A DNA stretch of 9,019 nucleotides, from assembly GCA_045644725.1 (NCBI GenBank), contig JAZRHK010000105.1, forward strand, positions 1 through 9,019, given 5' to 3'. Source of the DNA: CAAGNP01 sp045644725 (lineage in GTDB: Bacteria; Bacteroidota; Bacteroidia; Bacteroidales; UBA932). Shown in pieces: positions 1-7,321 of this stretch. Under the pieces are notes generated by a model, which was not told the DNA's origin, did no database searches, and saw only the letters and a list, made by a program, of their open reading frames with translations. Numbering within the stretch: the first letter of the stretch is position 1; the number at the start of each line of letters is the position of its first letter. Made by a program: the position numbers and the translations under genes.

Positions 1-3000
1 GCACAGAACATTACTGTTACCGGTAAGGTAACAGACAAGTCTGGCGAACCTATCGTAGGTGCTTATGTAATCGTACAGGGTACTACTACAGGTGCTTCGA
101 CAGATCTTGATGGTGCTTATTCACTTAACGCACCTGCTAACGGAGTTTTGGAGTTCTCATCTCTAGGTTATGAGACTGTAGCTGTTCCAGTAAACAGCAG
201 ATCAGTTGTTGACGTAACTCTTGCTGATGACGCTCTTATGCTTCAGGAAACTGTGGTTATCGGTTACGGTACACAGAAGAAAGAAAACTTGACAGGTGCT
301 GTTGCCAGCATCAACACTTCAAAACAGCTCGAGAGCCGTCCTATCGCTGACGTTGGTCGCGGTCTTCAAGGTGCTACTCCTGGTTTGAACGTTCGCGTTG
401 CAAATACTGAGGTAGGTTCTGAGCCTATCATGAAGATTCGTGGTCAAGTAGGTTCTTACGAAGGTGGATCTTCTCCACTTATCCTTATGGATAACGTTGA
501 GATCCCTTCTATCAACCTTATCAACCCTGATGACATCGAGTCTATCTCTATCTTGAAAGATGCTGCTTCTGCTTCTATCTACGGTGCAAAAGCTGCTTTC
601 GGTGTTATCTTGATCACCACCAAAAAAGGTAACAAGGAGGCTGAAAAAATCAATGTAACTTATTCAGGCAACATGGCATTCCAGAATATGGCAGAGCAAT
701 ACGAAGTTGCTGGCGTTGAAGGTCTGCACTATACAGTAGAGGCTGCTGAGCGTCTTGGCACTTACACCCCTACCGGTGCATTCTGGCACATTGACCGCGC
801 TGGTTACAACGCTGCCAAAGCTTGGAAAGAGAAATATGCTGACCTCGATCCTTACTCTCCTATGACTTATGGTCGTGACTGGTATATGCAAGGTACTTCT
901 AAGATTGGTGTTCGTACATACGATCCATACGAGTACCTGGTAAGGGAAAATGCTCCTACCCAGACACACAACATCAACATCGCTGGTAGCAAGGGTAACA
1001 CCAACTTCAACATCTCTCTTGGTTATCTTGACCAATCAGGTATGATGAAGACCACCGATTTTGATAAATTTACCCGTTACAATGCAAACGTACGCGTAAG
1101 CACCAAGATCAACGATTGGCTATCTGTTCGCGCAGGTTTGATGTACTCTAAGAAACAGAAATCATGGTCATACGCTACCAGCTCTACTTCAGCAGATATC
1201 TGGTATTATGTATACCGTTGGGGACCTACCTATCCACTTGTTCCAACTGATGAGTATGGCAACAACCTGAGAACTGCTGCTTACGAGACTTCAGTTGGTA
1301 ACAAAGCTACTAAGACCAACATGTATTCTAGCGCAAACGTAGGTGTTACTCTAACTCCTGTGAAGAACTGGAATATCGACTTCGACTACAACTACGCTAC
1401 CAATACATCATCTGAGTACAATCCTGGTACTATCCTTACAGGTGGTAACACTTGGGCAGCAGGTACTCCTGTAGCAGGTGCTCCAGATGTACAGAACGAA
1501 TGGAATGAGTTCAACAAACAAGGTTCTGTCCTTACAGCTATGGCTCTTCCTGTTCAGACTTACACTACATCATACGACTTCATCTATCAGGATGCTTACA
1601 CTTCTGAGCAGAACACCTTCAATGCTACTACCACTTATGACTTGAATCTCAATGATTCTCATAAGATGAAATTCATGCTTGGTTTGAACGCCGTTTCATA
1701 CGTTCAGACAGGTGTTTGGGGACAGAAAGCCGGTTTGATGGATATCACCAACCCTCAGTTCGCCCTTGCAACAGGTACTCAGACATCAGGTGGTGGCCAC
1801 ACATGGCAGTCACAACTTGGTTTCTTCGGTCGTATCAACTACAACTTCAAAGAGAGATATCTACTTGAGGCTAACCTCCGTTACGACGGTTCATCTAAGT
1901 TCCCTACTGACCTTAAATGGAGATGGTTCCCTTCATTCTCTGCAGGTTGGCGTGTATCTGAAGAGCCTTGGATGGCAAACATCAAACACATCATCAGCGG
2001 CTTGAAACTTCGTGGTTCATGGGGTTCTATCGGTGACCAATCAGTTGGTAACTCACTATACATCCCTACCATGTCAAGAAATACCGGTACTTGGTTCCAC
2101 GGTACTACTCCTGACGTATACTACAGCACCCCTGCTGCAGTATCACAGAGCATCACTTGGCAAGATATCGTAACCCTTGACCTTGGTCTTGACTTGAGCT
2201 TGTTCAACGAGCTTAACATCACCTTCGACTGGTATCGTCGTGACACCAAAAATATGATCGTTGGTGCAGAGGGTCTTGGTATCGGTTTCGGTACTACCGC
2301 TCCTAAAGGCAACTATGGTTCATTGAGAACTCACGGTTGGGAGGTAGCTGTTAACTACGGTCACATGTTTGACAACGGTTTCAGCCTATCTGCTACTGCT
2401 ACCCTTGCTGACGCAGTTACCACTATCACTGAGTATGGTACAGCTACCGGTATCAGCGGTTGGTACAACGGCAAGACTTACGGTGAGATCTGGGGCTTCG
2501 AGGTAGACAGACTATACCAGAACGAAGACTTCGCTCGTGACGCTGAGGGCAAACTTATTGAGATTAAAACTAAAGACGGTTACAGAGCTTATCAGATGAC
2601 AGATCCTAACGCTCCTACTCAGGGTTACTTGAACTCAGGTAACTTGATCTTCGGCCCTGGTGACGTTAAATATAAAGACCTTAACGGTGACGGTGTCATC
2701 GACAAAGGTGCTTCATCAATCACTATCATCGATGATCCAAATGATCCTAACTACGGTAAACCTAACTATGGTGACTTGACAGTTATCGGTAACACTACTC
2801 CTCGCTACGAGTACTCATTCAGAGTAGATATGGCATGGCATGGTGTTGATTTGGGTATCTTCTTCCAAGGTGTTGGCAAACGTGATCTTTGGGGTTCTTC
2901 TTCATTGACTCTTCCTGGCTTCAACTCTGGTGACGGATCTATGGCTGCTTCATTCGCCAACGACTTCTGGTATGAGACTATCGAAAACGGTAAAGTAGTT

Positions 3001-3360
3001 GACGCTAACTACGATGCATTCTATCCACGTGCTGCAAACTGTGGTGGTAGCAATGTATTCAACATGCAGACTAACGACAGATACCTTCTTAACATGGCTT
3101 ACTTGAGACTTAAAAACGTAACTCTTGGTTATACCTTCCCTGCAAAATGGATGAACAAGGCAAATATCCAGAAACTACGTATTTATGCTTCTCTTGAGAA
3201 CTTCTTGACCTTCGACAAACTTAACGATCTTCCTATCGACCCTGAGGTAATCCCTGGTTATACTGGTATTGCCGGTGACAGCGGTTCTGGTACATCTAGA
3301 GCAGGTCTTGGTACCCCTGCGTTCAAGACAGCTTCACTAGGTCTACAGATTACATTCTAA
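1..3360 (+). CDS. SusC/RagA-family TonB-dependent outer-membrane transporter (5' end cut by window)
   Basis: Outer-membrane importer that passes oligomeric nutrients, bound with a SusD lipoprotein, into the periplasm using TonB/ExbBD energy. The frame is open from base 1, so 1119 residues are visible and the start lies upstream. The first residues AQNITVTGKV look like the mature N-terminus just after a signal peptide, so probably only about 20-30 residues are missing (inference). A carboxypeptidase-D-regulatory-like beta domain spans about residues 4-74. The SusC family segment VVIGYGTQKK follows at 85-94, and the plug domain runs from about 98 to 212 and ends in GVILITTKKG. The rest is a 22-strand-type barrel with the family segment GDVKYKDLNGDGVID (887-901) and a C-terminal LGLQITF ending in Phe, as expected for BAM-dependent barrel insertion. 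An in-frame TTG at 148 is internal, not the start. The susD-like gene follows after 7 bases. Family is certain; the substrate is unknown. Confidence 0.97.
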   Translation, partial: AQNITVTGKVTDKSGEPIVGAYVIVQGTTTGASTDLDGAYSLNAPANGVLEFSSLGYETVAVPVNSRSVVDVTLADDALMLQETVVIGYGTQKKENLTGAVASINTSKQLESRPIADVGRGLQGATPGLNVRVANTEVGSEPIMKIRGQVGSYEGGSSPLILMDNVEIPSINLINPDDIESISILKDAASASIYGAKAAFGVILITTKKGNKEAEKINVTYSGNMAFQNMAEQYEVAGVEGLHYTVEAAERLGTYTPTGAFWHIDRAGYNAAKAWKEKYADLDPYSPMTYGRDWYMQGTSKIGVRTYDPYEYLVRENAPTQTHNINIAGSKGNTNFNISLGYLDQSGMMKTTDFDKFTRYNANVRVSTKINDWLSVRAGLMYSKKQKSWSYATSSTSADIWYYVYRWGPTYPLVPTDEYGNNLRTAAYETSVGNKATKTNMYSSANVGVTLTPVKNWNIDFDYNYATNTSSEYNPGTILTGGNTWAAGTPVAGAPDVQNEWNEFNKQGSVLTAMALPVQTYTTSYDFIYQDAYTSEQNTFNATTTYDLNLNDSHKMKFMLGLNAVSYVQTGVWGQKAGLMDITNPQFALATGTQTSGGGHTWQSQLGFFGRINYNFKERYLLEANLRYDGSSKFPTDLKWRWFPSFSAGWRVSEEPWMANIKHIISGLKLRGSWGSIGDQSVGNSLYIPTMSRNTGTWFHGTTPDVYYSTPAAVSQSITWQDIVTLDLGLDLSLFNELNITFDWYRRDTKNMIVGAEGLGIGFGTTAPKGNYGSLRTHGWEVAVNYGHMFDNGFSLSATATLADAVTTITEYGTATGISGWYNGKTYGEIWGFEVDRLYQNEDFARDAEGKLIEIKTKDGYRAYQMTDPNAPTQGYLNSGNLIFGPGDVKYKDLNGDGVIDKGASSITIIDDPNDPNYGKPNYGDLTVIGNTTPRYEYSFRVDMAWHGVDLGIFFQGVGKRDLWGSSSLTLPGFNSGDGSMAASFANDFWYETIENGKVVDANYDAFYPRAANCGGSNVFNMQTNDRYLLNMAYLRLKNVTLGYTFPAKWMNKANIQKLRIYASLENFLTFDKLNDLPIDPEVIPGYTGIAGDSGSGTSRAGLGTPAFKTASLGLQITF

Positions 3361-3367
3361 TTAGCAA

Positions 3368-5308
3368 ATGTATATGAAAATGAAAAAGATATTTAATATT
3401 TTGGTGTCGCTTACACTCTTCGCAGCACTAACAGGGTGTAATTTCTTGGAGAGACCTTCCAAGACCACTATGAACGACGAGAACTATTGGACATCTGAAG
3501 CAAATATTAGACTATTCGTTAACAACGCATACCCTACATATTTTGCCGGATACAATAGTAGCTGGACCAATAACTGGGCTGCCGGTGCATGGCACGGTGA
3601 GTTCTGTGATGATGTACTTAAGACTGGTGCACAAACCAACACTGCACAAAGTATTCCAGAAGACAACTGGTACAGAGCTGAAACCAATAACTGGCAATGG
3701 AATTATGGTGGAGCAGGCTGGAACTTCGGTTGGATCCGTAAATGGAACCTTCTTATGGAGCGCCTTGACATGATGAAAGAGAAAGGCAACATCGAAGAGG
3801 AGCCTTACAATCACTGGTATGGTGTAGCTCGTTTCTTCAGAGCTTACGAGTACTACCGTCTTGTTGTATCTTTCGGTGATGTTCCTTGGTATGACAAAGT
3901 TGTGGGTTCAGAGGACATGGCTATGCAGTTCAAACAGAGAGATTCTCGTGTTACTGTAATGAACAATGTTAAAGCTGACTTCGAGTTCGCATTGGCAAAT
4001 GTAAGAGAGAACGACGGTGAGAACTATGTAAACAAAGACGTAGTTGCAGCTATCGCTTCACGCGCTATGCTTTTCGAGGGTACTTGGGAGAAATACCACA
4101 AAGTATCTGGTGGTACACCTGATGTATTCCTTAACTCAGCTGTTGCTTTCGGTGATCACGTAATCAACAAAGGCAAATACACTTTCGATGCTGACTTCCG
4201 TCTATTGTTCGGTCAGAAGAAGAAATCAAGCAACGAGATCATCATGTTCCGTGAGTACAGCGATGAGCATAAAGTAAGACACGCTCAAGCTTCTTACGCT
4301 AACCTTTCAGAGAACCAGACTTATCAGGCTAACGCTTCTTACATCAAATCATTCATTTGTGTAGACGGTAAAACTTATGGTGAGTCAACTGTAGCAAATG
4401 CTGAGAGCTTTGATATCGCTGACCTTGTTAAGACTCGTGACTCACGTTTCGAGGCTACTTTCTGGGATGAGCCAACCAACGCTGTAGCTGCTGCTTCTCC
4501 TCTATATTGTGTTAAATTCATCGACCGTATCGGCCCTACTTACAAATACTGTGAGAAAGACGCTGAAGGTTTCGGTAAAGGTTCATATCCTCCACAATAT
4601 GGTTCTAACACCAACAACAACGGTTATCCTGTTGTTCGCTATGCTGAGGTAGTTCTTAACTGGATCGAGGCTAAAGCTGAGCTAGGTACTGCTACTCAGG
4701 CTGACATTGACAAATCAATCAATGCTATCCGTAACAGACCATTGGCTCCTGAGGCTATCGCTAAGGGTGTTCAGAAAACTGCTCCTCTTATGCTTTCAGC
4801 TCTTCCTAATGACCCTGCACGTACCTCTTCTATCGAGGCTAACACTACCGGTGGTATCGTTGAGCCTCTAATCTGGGAGGTTCGTCGTGAGCGTCGTATG
4901 GAGTTCTTCCTAGAGCAATACCGTGTTGTTGATATCCGTCGTTGGGGTAAACTTGAGCTTATGCAAGGTGCTACCAACCCTGATATCCTTCTTGGTTCTT
5001 GGGTTGATATGAAAGTTGGTCCTACTACCAAAATCGGTGACAACTGGCTATACAATAAAGATGGCTCTGCTAACAACGTAGGTAAAATCACCGTTGTTAA
5101 CGCTGCTGGCCAGCAAGTTACCTGGGATGGTACTAACGCTGACGCACTTGTAGGCTGGAAAGTTCCTACAAGCGTAAAGGACAGACAACCTGTAACTTAC
5201 AGAAACTACTTGTCACCTATCTGTAATGATATCGTTGATGAGTACAAACAGAAGAGCGAAGTAATGCCTGACGTAGTTCAGCCTATCGTTCAGAACCCAG
5301 GTTGGTAG
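3368..5308 (+). CDS. SusD/RagB-family surface nutrient-binding lipoprotein
   Basis: Cell-surface lipoprotein that caps the SusC barrel and captures substrate. It has 646 residues, somewhat long for SusD proteins (commonly about 500-600). A lipoprotein signal peptide ends in the lipobox LTGC with the lipidated Cys24, and the mature start CNFLERP has an acidic residue close to the Cys, as in exported Bacteroidota lipoproteins. The N-terminal SusD motif NDENYWTSEANIRLFVNNAY (36-55) and the C-terminal motifs VRYAEVVLNWIEAKAE (from 423) and RRERRMEFFLEQYRVVDIRR (506-525), then WG, are typical of RagB/SusD. Residues 41-126 hold ten tryptophans. Three in-frame ATGs (3368, 3374, 3380) are all possible starts; no Shine-Dalgarno site decides between them, and the third gives the classic MKKIFNIL signal start. 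The gene lies 7 bases after susC, so the two are surely co-transcribed, and a terminator follows. Ligand unknown. Confidence 0.97.
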   Translation: MYMKMKKIFNILVSLTLFAALTGCNFLERPSKTTMNDENYWTSEANIRLFVNNAYPTYFAGYNSSWTNNWAAGAWHGEFCDDVLKTGAQTNTAQSIPEDNWYRAETNNWQWNYGGAGWNFGWIRKWNLLMERLDMMKEKGNIEEEPYNHWYGVARFFRAYEYYRLVVSFGDVPWYDKVVGSEDMAMQFKQRDSRVTVMNNVKADFEFALANVRENDGENYVNKDVVAAIASRAMLFEGTWEKYHKVSGGTPDVFLNSAVAFGDHVINKGKYTFDADFRLLFGQKKKSSNEIIMFREYSDEHKVRHAQASYANLSENQTYQANASYIKSFICVDGKTYGESTVANAESFDIADLVKTRDSRFEATFWDEPTNAVAAASPLYCVKFIDRIGPTYKYCEKDAEGFGKGSYPPQYGSNTNNNGYPVVRYAEVVLNWIEAKAELGTATQADIDKSINAIRNRPLAPEAIAKGVQKTAPLMLSALPNDPARTSSIEANTTGGIVEPLIWEVRRERRMEFFLEQYRVVDIRRWGKLELMQGATNPDILLGSWVDMKVGPTTKIGDNWLYNKDGSANNVGKITVVNAAGQQVTWDGTNADALVGWKVPTSVKDRQPVTYRNYLSPICNDIVDEYKQKSEVMPDVVQPIVQNPGW

Positions 5309-5333
5309 TAGATACTACATACCTTATATAATT

Positions 5334-5363
5334 AAGAGCGTCCTTCGGGGCGCTCTTTTTTTT
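5334..5363 (+). terminator. Rho-independent terminator of the susCD operon
   Basis: A 10-bp stem (5334-5343 with 5348-5357) is capped by a C(UUCG)G tetraloop at 5344-5347 and followed by eight T (5356-5363, which overlap the base of the stem). All pairs are Watson-Crick except one G-U (5341-5350). It begins 25 bases after the susD stop and ends just before the rplM promoter, so it separates the two transcription units. Confidence 0.95.
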
Positions 5364-5369
5364 AGTTTT

Positions 5370-5399
5370 TTGCCATTTAGAAAATTATTCTTATCTTTG
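5370..5399 (+). promoter_or_regulatory. Bacteroidota-type housekeeping promoter for the rplM operon
   Basis: The -7 box TATCTTTG at 5392-5399 matches the Bacteroidota consensus TAnnTTTG at every fixed base. A -33 element TTG (5370-5372, within a T-run) lies 19 bases upstream, the expected spacing. Transcription should start a few bases after the -7 box, about 5403-5407 (inference), giving a leader of roughly 55 bases before the rplM start. Confidence 0.85.
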
Positions 5400-5402
5400 C
5401 AC

Positions 5403-5420
5403 CCCCGAAAAAGTGCGGGG
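5403..5420 (+). promoter_or_regulatory. GC-rich hairpin at the predicted 5' end of the rplM mRNA
   Basis: CCCCG (5403-5407) pairs with CGGGG (5416-5420) around an eight-base A-rich loop. It stands almost exactly where the mRNA should begin. The remaining 40 bases to the start codon are A/T-rich and largely unstructured. It could be a 5' stabilising hairpin or part of a regulatory leader; the sequence alone does not say which. I do not see the known L13 leader folds of other phyla in it. Confidence 0.45.
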
Positions 5421-5460
5421 ACGCAACAAAAATTAATGTATTAACTTAAAAATCAACATC

Positions 5461-5916
5461 GTGGACACACTTAGTTACAAAACAGTGTCGGCAAACCCAA
5501 AGACCGTAAACAAGGAATGGGTTGTAGTTGATGCCACCGATCAAGCATTGGGTAGGCTAGCTTCAAAAGTAGCAGTGATGCTACGTGGTAAGCACAAAGT
5601 TAATTATACTCCTCACGTGGACTGTGGTGATAATGTAATCGTTATCAACGCTGAAAAAGTTCGCTTGACAGGTAAAAAATTAACTGACAAAGTTTATGTT
5701 CATCACACTGGTTATCCAGGTGGTCAACGCTTTGCTACCCCAAAAGAGAGATTGGCTTCAAAACCGACTTTCGTAGTAGAGGAGGCCGTAAGAGGTATGC
5801 TTCCTAAAACAATTCTTGGCGCAGATCTATTCAGAAACCTACATGTTTATGCAGGTCCTGAGCATCCACACCAAGCTCAAAATCCAAAAATTATTAACTT
5901 AAACGAACTAAAGTAA
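5461..5916 (+). CDS. rplM: 50S ribosomal protein L13 (uL13)
   Basis: Early-assembly protein of the large ribosomal subunit that binds 23S rRNA. It has 151 residues against 142 in E. coli. Residues 18-35 (KEWVVVDATDQALGRLAS) match the conserved N-terminal region. LRGKHKVNYTPHVDCGDNVI (41-60), HHTGYPGG (81-88) and RGMLPK (111-116) are family motifs, and HVYAGPEHPHQAQ (128-140) is the conserved C-terminal part. The start is GTG: the residues that follow, DTLSYKTVSAN, correspond to the usual Bacteroidales L13 N-terminus, and no ATG lies nearby in frame. There is no Shine-Dalgarno site; the preceding bases are A-rich, as is normal in this phylum. It is the first gene of the rplM-rpsI-rpsB-tsf group, behind its own promoter, and 4 bases from rpsI. 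Confidence 0.99.
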   Translation: MDTLSYKTVSANPKTVNKEWVVVDATDQALGRLASKVAVMLRGKHKVNYTPHVDCGDNVIVINAEKVRLTGKKLTDKVYVHHTGYPGGQRFATPKERLASKPTFVVEEAVRGMLPKTILGADLFRNLHVYAGPEHPHQAQNPKIINLNELK

Positions 5917-5920
5917 ACAG

Positions 5921-6313
5921 ATGGAAGTAATTAACGCCCTTGGAAGACGTAAATCAGCTGTTGCTCGCGTTTATGTGAACACAACAGGTAAAGGTAACAT
6001 TACTATCAACGACCGCCCTCTTGATGAGTACTTCAAGGAAGAGGCTCTTCGTTATATCGTAAAACAGCCTTTAAATGTTACTGGTACCCTTGAGAAATTC
6101 GACATCAAAGTAAATCTTGATGGCGGTGGAATCAAAGGTCAGGCAGAGGCTCTTCGTCTTGCTATCTCACGCGCTTTGTGTGAAGTAGACAAAGAAGCTT
6201 ACCGTTCAGTGCTTAAAACCAATGGTTTCCTAACTCGTGACGCTCGCGAGGTGGAGAGTAAGAAACCTGGTCAGCCTGGTGCTCGCAGACGCTTCCAATT
6301 CAGCAAACGTTAG
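5921..6313 (+). CDS. rpsI: 30S ribosomal protein S9 (uS9)
   Basis: Small-subunit protein of the 30S head whose C-terminal tail reaches the P-site tRNA. It has 130 residues, the same as E. coli S9. It shows the N-terminal motif GRRKSAVARV (8-17), the family signature GGGIKGQAEALRLAISRAL (68-86), and a basic C-terminus ending in the universal FSKR, with Lys129 and Arg130 as the tRNA-contacting residues known from the family. It starts 4 bases after the rplM stop, so the two are translated from one mRNA and probably coupled. No terminator follows; a folded leader region leads into rpsB. Confidence 0.99.
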   Translation: MEVINALGRRKSAVARVYVNTTGKGNITINDRPLDEYFKEEALRYIVKQPLNVTGTLEKFDIKVNLDGGGIKGQAEALRLAISRALCEVDKEAYRSVLKTNGFLTRDAREVESKKPGQPGARRRFQFSKR

Positions 6314-6341
6314 TATTTTATTACTGATTTACAAGAATTGC

Positions 6342-6463
6342 ACAGACACGAATAAAACGGCAGGATCCTTTATGGCTACCGGCAGTTTGTCTGTCTGCGG
6401 AAAATTTAGGAGATCGACATTGTCGCTACTCCGAAATTAAAAAAGAGAACTCCTTGGATGGAG
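6342..6463 (+). promoter_or_regulatory. Structured intercistronic leader upstream of rpsB (candidate S2/EF-Ts autoregulatory RNA)
   Basis: The 174-base gap between rpsI and the chosen rpsB start carries several complementary segments. The best is a long hairpin at 6403-6438: AATTT (6403-6407) with AAATT (6434-6438), GGAG (6409-6412) with CTCC (6429-6432), and CGAC (6415-6418) with GTCG (6422-6425) around an ATT loop. Upstream, ACAGACA (6342-6348) pairs with TGTCTGT (6388-6394). That excludes an alternative hairpin of CC/GCAG (6379-6385) with CTGCGG (6395-6400). A small CTCC/GGAG hairpin lies at 6450-6463. No T-run follows any stem, so this is not a terminator. The rpsB leader of gamma-proteobacteria is known to mediate repression by S2; an analogous role here is inference. 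Confidence 0.5.
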
Positions 6464-6487
6464 ACAAACAAATTAAACAAAACAAAA

Positions 6488-7297
6488 ATGCCTAGAACAA
6501 ATTTCCAAGATTTACTAGATGCAGGTACACACTTCGGTCACTTGAAGAGAAAATGGAATCCTAAAATGGCTCCTTATATCTTTATGGAGAAAAATGGAAT
6601 CCATATCATTGACTTGCATAAGACTGTTGTAAAAATAGATGAGGCTGCAAATGTAATGAAGCAACTTGCCCGTGCAGGTCGTAGAGTACTTTTCGTAGCT
6701 ACTAAAAAACAAGCTAAGGATATCGTTGCAGAGTACGCTAAATCTGTAAATATGCCTTACGTGACAGAGAGATGGCCAGGTGGTATGCTTACCAACTTCC
6801 CTACCATCCGTAAAGCTGTCAAAAAGATGAACACCATCGACAAGATGATTTCTGATGGTACTTTTGAGACTCTTGCAAAACGTGAGCGTCTTCAGATTAC
6901 CCGTCAAAGAGCAAAACTTGAGAAGAACTTGGGTTCAATCGCTGACTTGAATCGTCTTCCTTCAGCACTTTTCGTAGTGGACGTGCAGAAAGAGATGAAC
7001 GCTGTAAAAGAGGCTAACCGTCTCAATATTCCGGTAATCGCTATGGTTGATACATGTTGCGATCCTACCCCAATTGATTACGTGATCCCGGCTAATGATG
7101 ACGCCGCTAAATCTATTGCAGTGGTAATGGGTGCGCTTTGTGATGCTATCAAAGAGGGTCTTGAAGAGAGAAAACTTGAAAAAGACAAAGAAGAGGCTAA
7201 CAAAGCTCAAGAGGCTAAAGACGATGCAGCTCAAGGTAAAAAAATCCGTCCTCGTAAAGGTGCTGCCAAAAAAGAAGTAGAAGCAAAAACTGAGTAA
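6488..7297 (+). CDS. rpsB: 30S ribosomal protein S2 (uS2)
   Basis: Small-subunit protein bound on the solvent side of the 30S, added late with help from S1. With the start at 6488 it has 269 residues (241 in E. coli). Family signatures are LLDAGTHFGH (9-18) followed by KRKWNPKMAPYI, ERWPGGMLTNF (94-104), LPSALFVVDVQ, and the IPANDDAAKS segment. The frame is open 10 codons further upstream to an ATG at 6458, but MPRTNF matches the usual Bacteroidales N-terminus (MSRTNF). The bases just before 6488 are A-rich and free of structure, typical of Bacteroidota start sites, so the shorter form is preferred. The C-terminus (about 226-269) is a Lys/Glu-rich tail beyond the E. coli length. It follows the structured leader and precedes tsf by 24 bases. 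Confidence 0.98.
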   Translation: MPRTNFQDLLDAGTHFGHLKRKWNPKMAPYIFMEKNGIHIIDLHKTVVKIDEAANVMKQLARAGRRVLFVATKKQAKDIVAEYAKSVNMPYVTERWPGGMLTNFPTIRKAVKKMNTIDKMISDGTFETLAKRERLQITRQRAKLEKNLGSIADLNRLPSALFVVDVQKEMNAVKEANRLNIPVIAMVDTCCDPTPIDYVIPANDDAAKSIAVVMGALCDAIKEGLEERKLEKDKEEANKAQEAKDDAAQGKKIRPRKGAAKKEVEAKTE

Positions 7298-7321
7298 TTA
7301 ATTTTTAAAATTCTTAAGAAT

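Noticed and set aside
148..150. TTG at 148 as the start of the SusC-like gene.
   Set aside because: The frame is open and in clear carboxypeptidase-regulatory-like sequence back to base 1, so the gene simply enters from the left edge.
5305..5318. Inverted repeat GTAGTA-GA-TACTAC overlapping the susD stop codon.
   Set aside because: A weak A/T-rich stem with no T-run; the real terminator lies 16 bases further on.
5436..5444. Minimal upstream open frame ATG TAT TAA in the rplM leader.
   Set aside because: Two codons in an A/T-rich leader arise easily by chance, and nothing shows that it is translated or conserved.
6333..6340. A possible -7 box (AAGAATTG) for a separate rpsB promoter.
   Set aside because: Only four of the six fixed consensus bases match and no good TTG element lies about 19 bases upstream; read-through from the rplM promoter explains rpsB expression.
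6237..6440. A 67-codon plus-strand open frame crossing the end of rpsI into the rpsB leader.
   Set aside because: It overlaps rpsI in another frame, has no recognisable motif, and its second half is explained by the RNA stems of the leader.
7310..7321. Perfect 12-base palindrome ATTCTTAAGAAT just before the tsf start.
   Set aside because: Short, all but two bases A/T, and at best a four-pair weak hairpin; likely chance in an A/T-rich spacer.
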